DNA of 64,000 nt from contig NZ_JAGETY010000003.1 in assembly GCF_017571525.1 (NCBI RefSeq), positions 124,001-188,000 of the forward strand. The letters are read 5' to 3'. Made by a program: the position numbers and the translations under genes. Every line of letters begins with the position of its first letter. The stretch's first letter is position 1. The DNA comes from Hymenobacter sp. BT559. GTDB taxonomy: Bacteria; Bacteroidota; Bacteroidia; Cytophagales; Hymenobacteraceae. The notes under the pieces are model-generated. The model worked only from the letters and a program-made list of their open reading frames with translations, did no database searches and had not been told where the DNA came from. Positions 36,721-45,164 of the stretch are shown in pieces.

Positions 36721-37530
36721 ATGCTGCTTTTCAACGGAGACTTGCTTGACTCAACGGCGTTTCGCCTGCCCCTGCCCAACCGGGGACTGGCTTTCGGCGA
36801 CGGCTTTTTTGAAACCTTGATTTACCTGGATGGCCGCCTGCGCTACGCTGCCGGCCACCTGGCCCGCATGCAGCAAGCTGCGGCGGCGCTATACCTCAGC
36901 TTGCCCCCGGCCCTTGCTTCTACCGAGGCGCTCGAAACCACCCTAGCCCGGCTTGCTGCCACCAACAACCTGCCCGCTGCCCGCCTGCGCCTGCAGCTGT
37001 GGCGCGCCGGGGGCGGCCGCTACACCCCGCCCACCGATGCGGCCGCGTGGCTAGCCACCGCCGAACCCTTCACGCCCGAGGAGTGGCCGCTGCAACTGGT
37101 TGATTTTGGTCAGGCTACGCACGCGCAGCTTTCACCGCTCAGCTTTTGCAAGGGGCCGCAGGCGTGGCTATACGTGCGGGCCGCCCACGAGCGCCAGCAG
37201 CGCGGGCTCGATGAGATTATTCTCTGCGACGCGGCCGGGCACGTGGCGGAAGCCGGCGCGGCGGCCATTTTCTGGGTGAAAGACGAGGTGCTGTTCACCC
37301 CGGCGCTGGCCAGCGGCTGCGTGGCGGGCGTGCGCCGCGCGGCAGTGCTAGGCGCCGCTAAGGCCGCGGGACTACCCTGCCGGGAAGGGTTATTTTCACA
37401 GGCCGAGCTGCTGGCGGCCGATGCCGTGTTTACGGCCAACGTGGCAGCCGTGCGGGCAGTGCGGCAGGTGGGTACGCAAGAATTTAACGGCTTGCCCGCG
37501 TCGTGGCTAGCCCTGCTCAACACCTTGTAA
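36721..37530 (+). CDS. Class IV aminotransferase, probable aminodeoxychorismate lyase
   Basis: A 269-residue PLP fold-type IV protein. NRGLAFGDGFFETL is the characteristic N-terminal block. The lysine in LSFCKGPQAWLYVRA is the likely Schiff-base residue, and the segment GLDEIILCDAAGHVAEAGAA with later ASGCVAGVRRAAVL is the cofactor-binding region. The usual S-N-I-F after the glutamate reads AAIF here. Similarity is best to aminodeoxychorismate lyase (PabC, folate synthesis), but D-amino-acid or branched-chain transaminases share the fold. It follows dprA by 36 bases. Confidence 0.82.
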   Translation: MLLFNGDLLDSTAFRLPLPNRGLAFGDGFFETLIYLDGRLRYAAGHLARMQQAAAALYLSLPPALASTEALETTLARLAATNNLPAARLRLQLWRAGGGRYTPPTDAAAWLATAEPFTPEEWPLQLVDFGQATHAQLSPLSFCKGPQAWLYVRAAHERQQRGLDEIILCDAAGHVAEAGAAAIFWVKDEVLFTPALASGCVAGVRRAAVLGAAKAAGLPCREGLFSQAELLAADAVFTANVAAVRAVRQVGTQEFNGLPASWLALLNTL

Positions 37531-37552
37531 AACGGAGAAGCAAGTGCTTGCC

Positions 37553-38950
37553 CTATTGACTAGCCGCCACCTGCCGCAGGCTGGCCCGCAGGCTGTCGAG
37601 GGCCGGGCGGGAGAAATAGCGGCCATCGGCCACCACGCCCGTGATGCGGCGGGTGTTGGCAATGTTAGTCAATGGGTTAGCCTGCAGCAGAAGCAGGTCG
37701 GCTAGCCGGCCGGGCTGCACGGTGCCCAGGTCCTGGGTGCGCTTGTAAAACTTGGCCGGGTTGAGAGTGGCCGTTTGCAGAGCTTGCAGGGGCGTAAAGC
37801 CCGCCTCGACGAAGCGCTGTAGCTCTTGGTGCAGGCTCAGGCCCGGAATCAGGTCGACGCCAGCCGGCGCATCGGTACCAGCCAGAAAAGGCACGCCGGC
37901 CGCGTGCAGGCGGCGCACAATGGCCAGCTCGTGGGCCACAAACTTTTCGCGCTCGGCCAGCGGCTCGTAGTCCATCGTTTTGGCAATGCCGAGCTGCGCC
38001 TTTGGCCAGCGCTGCGCCACCCAGCTGCGGCCAGCGTAGGCCAGCCCGGCCGAGTCGGCGCGCCAGTCAATGGCATCGACCAGCCATTGGCCGCGCTCCC
38101 AAAACAAGGTGGGGCACTGCCACACGTGGGCAGCCGCTAGTTGCTTGACAATCCGGGCCTCCCGGGCGGGCTCGTAAGTAGCCAGAAACCGGCCCGGCGA
38201 CTTGATACTGCCGCTCACGTACTTATCCTCATCGGGCGAGCTCGCCTCGAAAATGCCAATCAGGTGCTCGAAGGTGCGCTGGCCCGCCGCCACGGCCTCG
38301 GTAGCGCGCACGGCGTCAGGCACGTGGCCTTCCAGCGACAGGCCTAGCCGCTTGGCCTCGGCGGCAATGGCGAAGTAGGCCGCGCGTGGCACATACGATT
38401 GCACTTTGATAAAATCGACGCCCCGCGCCTTGAGCATATCCACCGCCCGGCGGCCGTCGTCGGGGGTGGCAATGGCGATGGCAGCCTTGTAGGGCGATTT
38501 AGCACCGTCGAGCATCGGCCCCGATACCACCAGCCGGGGGCCTAGCCAGCGATGCGCCGCCACCGCCGCCCGGGCCGCCAAAATGGAATCGAGCTGGCTG
38601 CCCATGTCGCGGATGCCGGTGATGCCATTGGCCAGCAGCAGCGGCAAAATCAGCCGCGTGCCGGCATTGGCCGTGCCGTCGAAATACACGTGGGTGTGCA
38701 TGTCCCAGAGGCCTGGCAGCAGGTACTGGCCGGTGGCATCGACCACCCGGCCCGCGGGCGGCGACTGGCCGGCTGAGGGCCCCACCCGCACAATGCGGGC
38801 GCCCTGCACCACCACCGTCTGGTCGGGCCGGATGGTGCCGGTCGCCACGTCTACCACGTTAGCGTGCACAAAGCTCAGCTGCTGCGCCCGGGCCGGGGCA
38901 ACCCCGCCAAGCAGGCCTACAAGCAGGCATTTAATGTGGTGTAGTTTCAT
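37553..38950 (-). CDS. Secreted amidohydrolase-family protein
   Basis: A 465-residue protein with a signal peptide ending near APARAQQ. LLPGLWDMHTHVYFDG holds the first metal ligands H85 and H87, FIKVQS a possible bridging-lysine position, LEGHVPD and FEHLIGIF the later histidines, and LAGTDAPAGVDLIPG the catalytic aspartate. The composite beta domain at both ends (VVDVATGTIRPDQTV and LGTVQPGRLADLLLLQ) is typical of imidazolonepropionase/prolidase-like members. It probably hydrolyses cyclic amides or dipeptides in the periplasm. It converges with pabC. Confidence 0.9.
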   Translation of the reverse strand: MKLHHIKCLLVGLLGGVAPARAQQLSFVHANVVDVATGTIRPDQTVVVQGARIVRVGPSAGQSPPAGRVVDATGQYLLPGLWDMHTHVYFDGTANAGTRLILPLLLANGITGIRDMGSQLDSILAARAAVAAHRWLGPRLVVSGPMLDGAKSPYKAAIAIATPDDGRRAVDMLKARGVDFIKVQSYVPRAAYFAIAAEAKRLGLSLEGHVPDAVRATEAVAAGQRTFEHLIGIFEASSPDEDKYVSGSIKSPGRFLATYEPAREARIVKQLAAAHVWQCPTLFWERGQWLVDAIDWRADSAGLAYAGRSWVAQRWPKAQLGIAKTMDYEPLAEREKFVAHELAIVRRLHAAGVPFLAGTDAPAGVDLIPGLSLHQELQRFVEAGFTPLQALQTATLNPAKFYKRTQDLGTVQPGRLADLLLLQANPLTNIANTRRITGVVADGRYFSRPALDSLRASLRQVAASQ

Positions 38951-39016
38951 ACCTGGCTGCTAGGGGGCGCTGTAGGGGCCGCCCCGCACGAAGGTAGCAG
39001 CTTACCGGCTAGCCCC

Positions 39017-39535
39017 CTACTCGGTGATAAAGCGCATGGGCACCAACAGCGAGTCTTGTAGGGCCTGGGAACGCACAAAGCGCAGGGCGCCGAGCACGCG
39101 CAGGGCTTCGGCATCGAGGGCGCGCAGGGCCGCGGGCGGGTAGTCGGCCTCGGGGCGGGCTAGCTCGCGCCGCACCACGCGCGGCGGCTGGCGCACCGAG
39201 CCATTGGCCCGCACCAGCACACTCACCAGAATGCGGCCGGTGGGCATCAGGTCGCGGGGGCGGTCGGAGGCTGGGCGCGCGGCGGGCGGGTAGTGCGCCT
39301 GTTCCGACACAAACTTGAAAAACTGGTCGCGCCCCGCCGCCTGGCGGATAGGGTCGGTTTCGTGCCAGAAGCGCGCCAGCACGGGCGAGGCGAGCGGGCC
39401 CCGCACTACCTCGGGCGGCAACGGGCGGTGCACCGGCAGCATCGGGAAGCCCGGCGCCGAGTAGCCCTCCTGGGCGTGGGCCACCCCGGCAGCCAGCAGC
39501 AACGAGCCCAGCAGCGTCCACGTTTTGGTTTTCAT
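39017..39535 (-). CDS. Secreted protein with TonB C-terminal-like domain
   Basis: A 172-residue product with a clear signal peptide (TLLGSLLLAAGVAHAQ). Residues about 80-170 resemble the TonB C-terminal fold: YPPAARPASDR, GRILVSVLVRANGSVRQP with R-V in the next strand, and ALDAEALRVLGALRFV, ending in a strand with VPMRFITE. It lacks the membrane anchor and Pro-rich spacer of a real TonB energiser, so it is a stand-alone periplasmic relative of unknown partner. Located upstream of the amidohydrolase on the same strand, 66 bases away. Confidence 0.75.
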   Translation of the reverse strand: MKTKTWTLLGSLLLAAGVAHAQEGYSAPGFPMLPVHRPLPPEVVRGPLASPVLARFWHETDPIRQAAGRDQFFKFVSEQAHYPPAARPASDRPRDLMPTGRILVSVLVRANGSVRQPPRVVRRELARPEADYPPAALRALDAEALRVLGALRFVRSQALQDSLLVPMRFITE

Positions 39536-39689
39536 GCGGCACTTCTCATGCCGGCAAGGTACGTCGCAACAAGCGCTTGGTCCGCCCAGCCAGCGCCTAC
39601 CGGCACCCAGGTAAAAAGCTCAGACTTAGCAGAATTGCTTGACCGTCTACAGACGAGCAGTCAAATTAATTATTACTAAAGTACCAGTT

Positions 39690-39917
39690 TCAAAAATTCT
39701 CTTCCACCTTAACTCGCGGAAGAGGCCGGTTGCGGTCGGCATGGTTGGCTTGTAGCTCTTCCCAGGCGCCACGGTACACTTGTAGGTCAGCGTCGCTGAC
39801 TTCGTAAGTCTCCATAATGGCCTGGCGGGACAAATTTCCTAGTTGCAGGGCATAGAGCGCCACATAGGCTCGATGTTCCACCGAGAGGTGCTTGCTGATT
39901 GAGGTAGGCGAAGGCAT
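39690..39917 (-). CDS. Small hypothetical protein, possible HTH
   Basis: With the start at MPSPTSISKHLSVEHRAY the product is 75 residues, helical, and soluble. SRQAIMETYEVSDADLQVYR resembles a helix-turn-helix, as the turn before VSDADL is followed by a helix. An upstream ATG 16 codons earlier adds a Cys/Phe-rich stretch that is less likely. I do not recognise the family. It stands alone with no obvious promoter and lies before thyA on the same strand. Confidence 0.5.
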   Translation of the reverse strand: MPSPTSISKHLSVEHRAYVALYALQLGNLSRQAIMETYEVSDADLQVYRGAWEELQANHADRNRPLPRVKVEENF

Positions 39918-40059
39918 AAGATAAAAGCAGAAGCAAGGAGTAGCAGCGCAGAATAACAGCCGCAAAGCTCATCCTTTTACCTCAACCATTTTCCTTCGTT
40001 TCGTCCAATTGTAGCTCACACGCTCCCAATGGTGCATCGTGCTTACCGAACGAACAGCC

Positions 40060-40854
40060 TTATACAGCCACTGGCGCCTTAATGGCAGGCCAAGGGTCGT
40101 AATTCTCCAGCTGAAAGTCCTCGTAGCGGAAGCCAAAAATGTCCGTCACAGCCGGGTTGAGGCGCATAGTGGGCAGCGGGCGCGGCGCCCGCTCCAGCTG
40201 CTGGCGAGCCTGCTCTAAGTGGTTGCTGTAGAGGTGCGTATCGCCGCCAGTCCAAATAAACTCGCCGGGCTGCAGGCCCGTCACCTGGGCCACCATGAGC
40301 GTGAGCAAGGCGTAGGAGGCAATATTGAAAGGCACGCCCAGAAACACGTCGGCCGAGCGTTGGTAGAGCTGGCAGCTCAGGCGCCCATCGGCTACGTAAA
40401 ACTGGAACAGCGCGTGGCAGGCCGGCAGCTTCATCTGGGGCAGGTCGGCCACGTTCCAGGCGCTCACTACCATGCGGCGCGAGTCGGGCTGGGTTTTCAG
40501 CTGTTGAATAAGCTGCGTAATCTGGTCGATATGGCCGCCGTGGCCGTCGGGCCAGCTGCGCCACTGGTAGCCGTATACCGGGCCGAGGTTGCCGTTCTCG
40601 TCGGCCCACTCGTCCCAGATACTCACCCCGTTGGCCTTCAGGTAGGCAATATTGGTATCGCCCTGCAAAAACCACAGCAGCTCGTGGATAATGCTGCGCA
40701 GGTGCACCTTCTTGGTCGTGACCAGCGGAAAGCCCTCGGCCAGGTTGAACCGCATCTGCGGCCCGAAGATGGACAGCGTGCCGGTGCCGGTGCGGTCGGT
40801 TTTGAGGGTGCCGTGGTCGAGAATCTCTTGCAGAAGGGCGTGGTACTGGCGCAT
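40060..40854 (-). CDS. thyA: Thymidylate synthase
   Basis: A 264-residue ThyA, equal in length to the E. coli enzyme, starting [16 protein letters not shown]146 in [14 protein letters not shown] attacks d[17 protein letters not shown] is the phosphate-binding arginine loop, and [20 protein letters not shown] together with [13 protein letters not shown] completes the dUMP site. The C-terminus APVAV resembles the folate-clamping tail. An upstream in-frame ATG adds eight residues without family support. It converts dUMP to dTMP using methylene-tetrahydrofolate. No dihydrofolate reductase gene is adjacent. Confidence 0.97.
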   Translation of the reverse strand: MRQYHALLQEILDHGTLKTDRTGTGTLSIFGPQMRFNLAEGFPLVTTKKVHLRSIIHELLWFLQGDTNIAYLKANGVSIWDEWADENGNLGPVYGYQWRSWPDGHGGHIDQITQLIQQLKTQPDSRRMVVSAWNVADLPQMKLPACHALFQFYVADGRLSCQLYQRSADVFLGVPFNIASYALLTLMVAQVTGLQPGEFIWTGGDTHLYSNHLEQARQQLERAPRPLPTMRLNPAVTDIFGFRYEDFQLENYDPWPAIKAPVAV

Positions 40855-40875
40855 AACGAAAGCTGGGGCTAGCCG

Positions 40876-40883
40876 CAAAAGTA
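40876..40883 (-). promoter_or_regulatory. Candidate -7 box for thyA
   Basis: On the minus strand TACTTTTG matches TAnnTTTG, 21 bases before the chosen thyA ATG, which supports that start over the one eight codons upstream (that one would lie on or before the expected transcription start). The -33 element is not clear. Confidence 0.55.
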
Positions 40884-40912
40884 GTGGCCGGCACCGGCCT
40901 AGCGGGCGGCGG

Positions 40913-41365
40913 CTACTTCAGCTTTTGCTGCAGCAGCGCTACTACGTCCTGGTTGCCACTCTCTTTGGCCAGGGCCAGCGCGTCTTTGCCGTCGTCATCT
41001 TTGGCGCGGGCATCGGCACCGCTGGCCAGCAGCAGCTCCACAATGGCTTTGTTCCCCTTGCCGGCGGCCGCCATCAGGGCCGTGCCCTTAAAGCCATCGG
41101 CCTGGTTGACCTGCGCTTTGTGCTTGAGCAGCAGCTTCACCAGGTCGAGGCTGCCGTTGCCGGCGGCGGTTACCAGGTAGGTAGTCGGGAAGCCGGGTAC
41201 CACTTCAATCACCGCGTTAGGATTGGCCCCACCCGTGAGTAGCGTTTCGACAGCGGCGGCGTTGTTTTTCAGCACGGCCGTGGCGAGCTCCTTGCTCGGC
41301 GCTTGGGCGTAGGTAGTAAACGAAAAGCAGAAAAAGGCAGCAATGAAGAGTATAGGTCTTGTCAT
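40913..41365 (-). CDS. Secreted ankyrin-repeat protein
   Basis: With the start at [20 protein letters not shown] there is a signal peptide, followed by about 130 residues of ankyrin repeats: [60 protein letters not shown], and a closing [14 protein letters not shown]. Ankyrin stacks bind other proteins. In the periplasm they are often linked to oxidative stress or catalase partners, but nothing here shows that. Upstream of thyA on the same strand, 58 bases away. Confidence 0.88.
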   Translation of the reverse strand: MTRPILFIAAFFCFSFTTYAQAPSKELATAVLKNNAAAVETLLTGGANPNAVIEVVPGFPTTYLVTAAGNGSLDLVKLLLKHKAQVNQADGFKGTALMAAAGKGNKAIVELLLASGADARAKDDDGKDALALAKESGNQDVVALLQQKLK

Positions 41366-41640
41366 TTTATAAGTATAAGTCAATTCGGAGGCTAAGTTAA
41401 CTTAAAGCTTCCTTACTTGACTTTAAATCTTATTAACAGGCTTTTCCGGCATGCCTTGGCACTTCCTTCCGTAATAAATTTTATAAACGTCGTGCAAATT
41501 TCACAACCACCATAGCTGATTTAAATCCAGTAATTACTTTGCACATTATCAGCAGATTACTGGCTAACAACAGTCGTATACTTCGCACTTAAAAAGAAAA
41601 TGGCTTTGCTTTTCGAGTCTGAATAAAAATGCGGCCGGGC

Positions 41641-41686
41641 CAAGTATAAAAAAAGCGGCCTGACCCGGCCGCTTTTTTTATACTTG
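41641..41686. terminator. Bidirectional terminator with 20-bp perfect stem
   Basis: Arms 41641-41660 and 41667-41686 are exact reverse complements around a 6-base loop, with seven A on one side of the GC core (GCGGCC/GGCCGC) and seven T on the other. It suits termination in both directions, chiefly for the small leftward gene that ends 12 bases to its right. The 250 bases to its left, up to the ankyrin gene, are A+T-rich and hold no gene. Confidence 0.9.
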
Positions 41687-41697
41687 AACGGATATGT

Positions 41698-41949
41698 TTA
41701 CAGTGACTTCACGGCCGCCGGTTTCACCTCGGCCGTGGCGGGCGTGCTAGCCTTGGCAGCGGCCATTTTGGCGCGGCAGCAGGCGGGCATACCGGCCATG
41801 CTGGTGCCGGCCATGCCTTTCTCGCACTTGGCGGCGGCAGCGGCAGTGCAGTGGTCGGCTTTTTTGCCTTTGGCAGGCTTGTCGCCGTCGTGGGCGAAAG
41901 CTGTGGCGGCCGAAGCCAGCAGCGCGAGGGCGAGCAGAGACTTTTTCAT
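41698..41949 (-). CDS. Small secreted Ala/Lys/Cys/Met-rich protein
   Basis: Started at MKKSLLALALLASAATAFAH, the 83-residue product has a signal peptide followed by a lysine-rich chain with four cysteines in CTAAAAAKC and ACCRAK, several methionines (KGMAGTSMAGMPACC) and one or two histidines. That mixture suggests binding of copper or another soft metal in the periplasm, which is inference. Low complexity in Ala and Lys. Terminator 12 bases past its stop. Confidence 0.65.
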   Translation of the reverse strand: MKKSLLALALLASAATAFAHDGDKPAKGKKADHCTAAAAAKCEKGMAGTSMAGMPACCRAKMAAAKASTPATAEVKPAAVKSL

Positions 41950-42022
41950 AGAAGGCAATAAGGGAAGGGATTGAAGGAGGAAATTGCTGAGCCTAAGGTA
42001 CGAAGAAAGAAAAATAAGGAGG

Positions 42023-42727
42023 CTAATCGGTCGGAACGTACACCTCGTCTTGCCGATTCGGATTGGCAGCGTCGTGGATAATCAGGCGATTAGCAGTTAG
42101 CTCTACTACCGTCAGCGCTTCGTCACTGCCTTTGGAGCCTACCACGTGCAGCGTGCGCTGCACCTCATCAAGCTGCCACTTCCCTTTACTGCCAAATACC
42201 AGCGCTTTTACTTTAAAAGTGCCATCATCTAAAAATTGCAGACGGGCCAGCTTCAGAGCAGAGCGGAGTCCAAAGGGGGTTTGCAGTAGTTTCTTCGCTC
42301 TGACCGAGTCAGTTTTTTGCAAATCAGCAATAAGATTATCGGCTACGGCAACAATTGAGCTTTCCTCAATCTTCCACTTTTTTAGCAGCAGCTTGCGGAT
42401 ACTACTGTAGCTAACGAGCACTTCACCAATCTGATACGAAAGCTCCTCTAGCCTTACTTCGGGGCCCAGCAGCTGCACCGGCAGGGTTTGCGACTGGTAA
42501 CCCAAGTGGGAGAAGATAAACTGGGCCCCGGCTGGGGCAGCGGGCAAGTGGAAGCGGCCCGCTTCGTCGGTGCTGGTGCCAGTGGGCTGGCCATCGAGGC
42601 GAACGGTAACCTGGGCCAGGGGCTGGCCAGTGCTTCGGGCCACAACGCGGCCCGTCAGGGCTTGGGCGGGCGTGGCTAAGGGCAGCCCGAGCGTCAGCAA
42701 CAGGATTACTAAAAGCCGAGTGAACAT
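42023..42727 (-). CDS. Secreted carboxypeptidase-regulatory-like domain protein
   Basis: A 234-residue product with a signal peptide ending near TPAQA. Residues 24-95 are a CarboxypepD_reg/beta-sandwich domain (LTGRVVARSTGQPLAQVTVR, FHLPAAPAGAQFIFSHLGYQ), the same unit that opens TonB-dependent receptors. What follows is not a plug or barrel but about 130 residues of unknown fold, rich in Lys and Leu (SIRKLLLKKWKIEESSIVAV). Similar stand-alone proteins are common in Bacteroidota, with unknown function. Divergent from the MMPL gene. Confidence 0.8.
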   Translation of the reverse strand: MFTRLLVILLLTLGLPLATPAQALTGRVVARSTGQPLAQVTVRLDGQPTGTSTDEAGRFHLPAAPAGAQFIFSHLGYQSQTLPVQLLGPEVRLEELSYQIGEVLVSYSSIRKLLLKKWKIEESSIVAVADNLIADLQKTDSVRAKKLLQTPFGLRSALKLARLQFLDDGTFKVKALVFGSKGKWQLDEVQRTLHVVGSKGSDEALTVVELTANRLIIHDAANPNRQDEVYVPTD

Positions 42728-42815
42728 AAAACTGGTGCCCAGGCTTTAGTGGAGCAGGCGGACAAACCGTGCTAAAAGTAGCGCCTGGCCGCATTTCTGC
42801 CGCGCTTTCTATCCC

Positions 42816-45155
42816 ATGTCGCTTCGCCGAACTGCCTACCTCACGCTACTGGGGCTAGCCCTGCTCACGGGGCTGGCCGGCTACTTTGCCGCTCAGCTAC
42901 GCTTCAACTACAATTTCAACGACTTTTACCCCGCCGGCGACCCCGACCTGGACTACTACCAGGGCTATACTCAGCGCTTCGGCAACGACAACGACTACCT
43001 GCTGCTGGCCCTGGAAGCCGGGCCGGGCCAAACGGCGTTTTCGCCGGCCTTTCTAACCCAGGTCGACAGCGTGACGGCGGTGGCCCGCCGCCAGCGCCAC
43101 GTGGTGCACGTCACCTCCCCCACCACGCTCAGCCAGACCGTGGTGGAGGGGCTAGGGGCTTATACCCTGCCCTACCTGCACCCTAGCGAGTACCGCGCCG
43201 ACCCTAGCCGCCGCGCCGCCGACTCGACGCTGGTTTTCAAGACGCCGGGCCTGGTCGGCAACGTCGTTAGTCCCGATGCCCGGGCCGTGGCGCTGGTTAT
43301 CCAAACTACCCCCGACCTCAAGAAGCCGCCCGGCGACTCGCTGCTGACCGAGCTGCGCGCCGGCCTGGCCCGGGCCGGGCTGCCCGAGGCACGGGCGCAC
43401 TTCGCGGGCCGGGCGGTGGCCCAGTCGGTTTTTGTGGATAGGCTAAAATGGGAGATGGTGATATTCATGTCGCTGTCTTTCCTGTTGGTAATGGGGCTGT
43501 TGTGGGCCACGTTTCGTACCTGGTGGGGCGTGGTGCTGCCGTTAGTGGTGGTGCTAGGGGCAATCGTGTGGGGCCTGGGCGTGATGGGCGCCTGCGGCAT
43601 CAGCATCGACCTGATGACGGCCCTACTGCCGCTCATGCTCTTTGTAGTGGGCATGTCCGATACCATCCACATTATCAGCCGCTACGTGAGCGAGCTGGGC
43701 TACGGTGCGGGCAAGAAGCACGCCTTGCGCACCACCATTAAGGAGTCGGGCTTCGGCTCAGGGCTGTCGGCGCTCACTACGAGCATCGGCTTTTTCACCC
43801 TGATGACCAGCACCATCCGGCCCATTCACAACTTTGGGCTGTTTACGGGTATTGCCGTTATCCTGGCTTTCATCTTGAGCTTCACGCTGCTGCCGGCCAT
43901 GCTGGTGCTGCTCAATAAGCCCGCGCTGCGCCAGCCGCGCCAGCACGGCCACGACTGGGATGGCGTACTCGGCCGCCTGTTTGCGGGCGTGCTGCGCCGG
44001 CGGCGGCTCATTTTTGTGCTCAGCGGGCTCATTTTGGCGGCCAGCATCGGGCTAGCCACGCGGGTGCGTATCAACTCGTCGCTGCTCGATGACTTGTCGA
44101 AAAACGACCCGGTGCGCAAGGATTTCGCGTTTTTCAACGACCACTTTGCCGGCGTACGGCCCTTCGAGCTGGAGCTGAAGCCTGCCGGCGGGCGCACCGT
44201 GTACGACCCCGCCGTGCTGGCTCAAACCGAGAAAGTGGAGCGCTACCTGGCCACCACCTACGGCCTCAAGTTTTCGGCCTCGCCGGCCACGCTGGTGCGC
44301 ACCGTGCACCAGGCGCTGCACGGCGGCGGGCTGGCCGAGTACCGCCTGCCCGCCGACTCGGCCGGGCTAGCCCAGCTTCGCGGGCCGCTGCGGCAGTTCC
44401 GGAAGCGGCCCGAGTTTCGGGCCCTGGTGCTGCCCGATGGCTCGGCCGGCCGCCTCACCGGCCGTATGGTCGATGTGGGCAGCATCCGGGCCGATGCGCT
44501 CAACGGCGCGCTGCGACACTTTTTGCGCACCAGCATTGACACCACGGTGCTGCGCACCCGCCTCACCGGCTCGTCCAACCTCATCGACAAAAACAACGAA
44601 AACCTGACCCTGAATATGATACAGGGCATGGCCATCGACGTGGCAATGGTTACCATTATCGTGCTGCTGCTCTTCAAATCGGTGCGCATGACCATCGTGG
44701 TACTCATCCCCAACCTCTTGCCTATCCTGGTAGTAGCGGGCGTAATGGGCCTAGCGGGCGTCAATATGAAGGTGAGCACCAGCATCATCTTCACCATCGC
44801 CTTCGGCATTGCGGTGGATGACACGATACACTTTATCAGCAAGTTGCGCCTCACCATGAGCCACGAGCCTGACCTGTTCAAGGCGGTGCGCCGCACCTAT
44901 CTGCTGGCCGGGCAGGCGGTTATCGTGACCTCACTCATCCTGGTGGGCGGCTTCGGCACGCTGCTGTTCTCGTCGTTTGATGGCACGTTTTACGTGGGCC
45001 TGCTCATCGGGCTCACGCTGCTCTTCGGCGTGGTGGCCGAGCTTACGCTGCTGCCGCTGCTGATACTAGGCATCTACGGGCGCAAGCGCCACTTTGCCGG
45101 CAGTAGCGCAGACCTTCAGTCCGCCAGTCAGGAGCCGAAAATACTGGCAGACTAA
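42816..45155 (+). CDS. MMPL/RND-family membrane transporter
   Basis: A 779-residue polytopic protein with the repeated layout of the RND superfamily: one helix, a large periplasmic loop (about 30-210), five helices (about 215-370), one helix (about 400), a second periplasmic loop (about 420-610) and five helices to the end. The second half contains FGIAVDDTIHFISKLR and the first half FVVGMSDTIHIISRYV, the conserved aspartate-containing helix-4 motif that carries proton flux in the family. It probably exports or transfers lipids or hydrophobic compounds. It converges with the TonB receptor gene. Confidence 0.9.
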   Translation: MSLRRTAYLTLLGLALLTGLAGYFAAQLRFNYNFNDFYPAGDPDLDYYQGYTQRFGNDNDYLLLALEAGPGQTAFSPAFLTQVDSVTAVARRQRHVVHVTSPTTLSQTVVEGLGAYTLPYLHPSEYRADPSRRAADSTLVFKTPGLVGNVVSPDARAVALVIQTTPDLKKPPGDSLLTELRAGLARAGLPEARAHFAGRAVAQSVFVDRLKWEMVIFMSLSFLLVMGLLWATFRTWWGVVLPLVVVLGAIVWGLGVMGACGISIDLMTALLPLMLFVVGMSDTIHIISRYVSELGYGAGKKHALRTTIKESGFGSGLSALTTSIGFFTLMTSTIRPIHNFGLFTGIAVILAFILSFTLLPAMLVLLNKPALRQPRQHGHDWDGVLGRLFAGVLRRRRLIFVLSGLILAASIGLATRVRINSSLLDDLSKNDPVRKDFAFFNDHFAGVRPFELELKPAGGRTVYDPAVLAQTEKVERYLATTYGLKFSASPATLVRTVHQALHGGGLAEYRLPADSAGLAQLRGPLRQFRKRPEFRALVLPDGSAGRLTGRMVDVGSIRADALNGALRHFLRTSIDTTVLRTRLTGSSNLIDKNNENLTLNMIQGMAIDVAMVTIIVLLLFKSVRMTIVVLIPNLLPILVVAGVMGLAGVNMKVSTSIIFTIAFGIAVDDTIHFISKLRLTMSHEPDLFKAVRRTYLLAGQAVIVTSLILVGGFGTLLFSSFDGTFYVGLLIGLTLLFGVVAELTLLPLLILGIYGRKRHFAGSSADLQSASQEPKILAD

Positions 45156-45164
45156 AAGTCCGCG

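Noticed and set aside
41684..41974. 96-codon + strand frame opposite the small secreted gene
   Set aside because: The leftward frame has a signal peptide and a terminator in the right place; the + frame starts inside the terminator.
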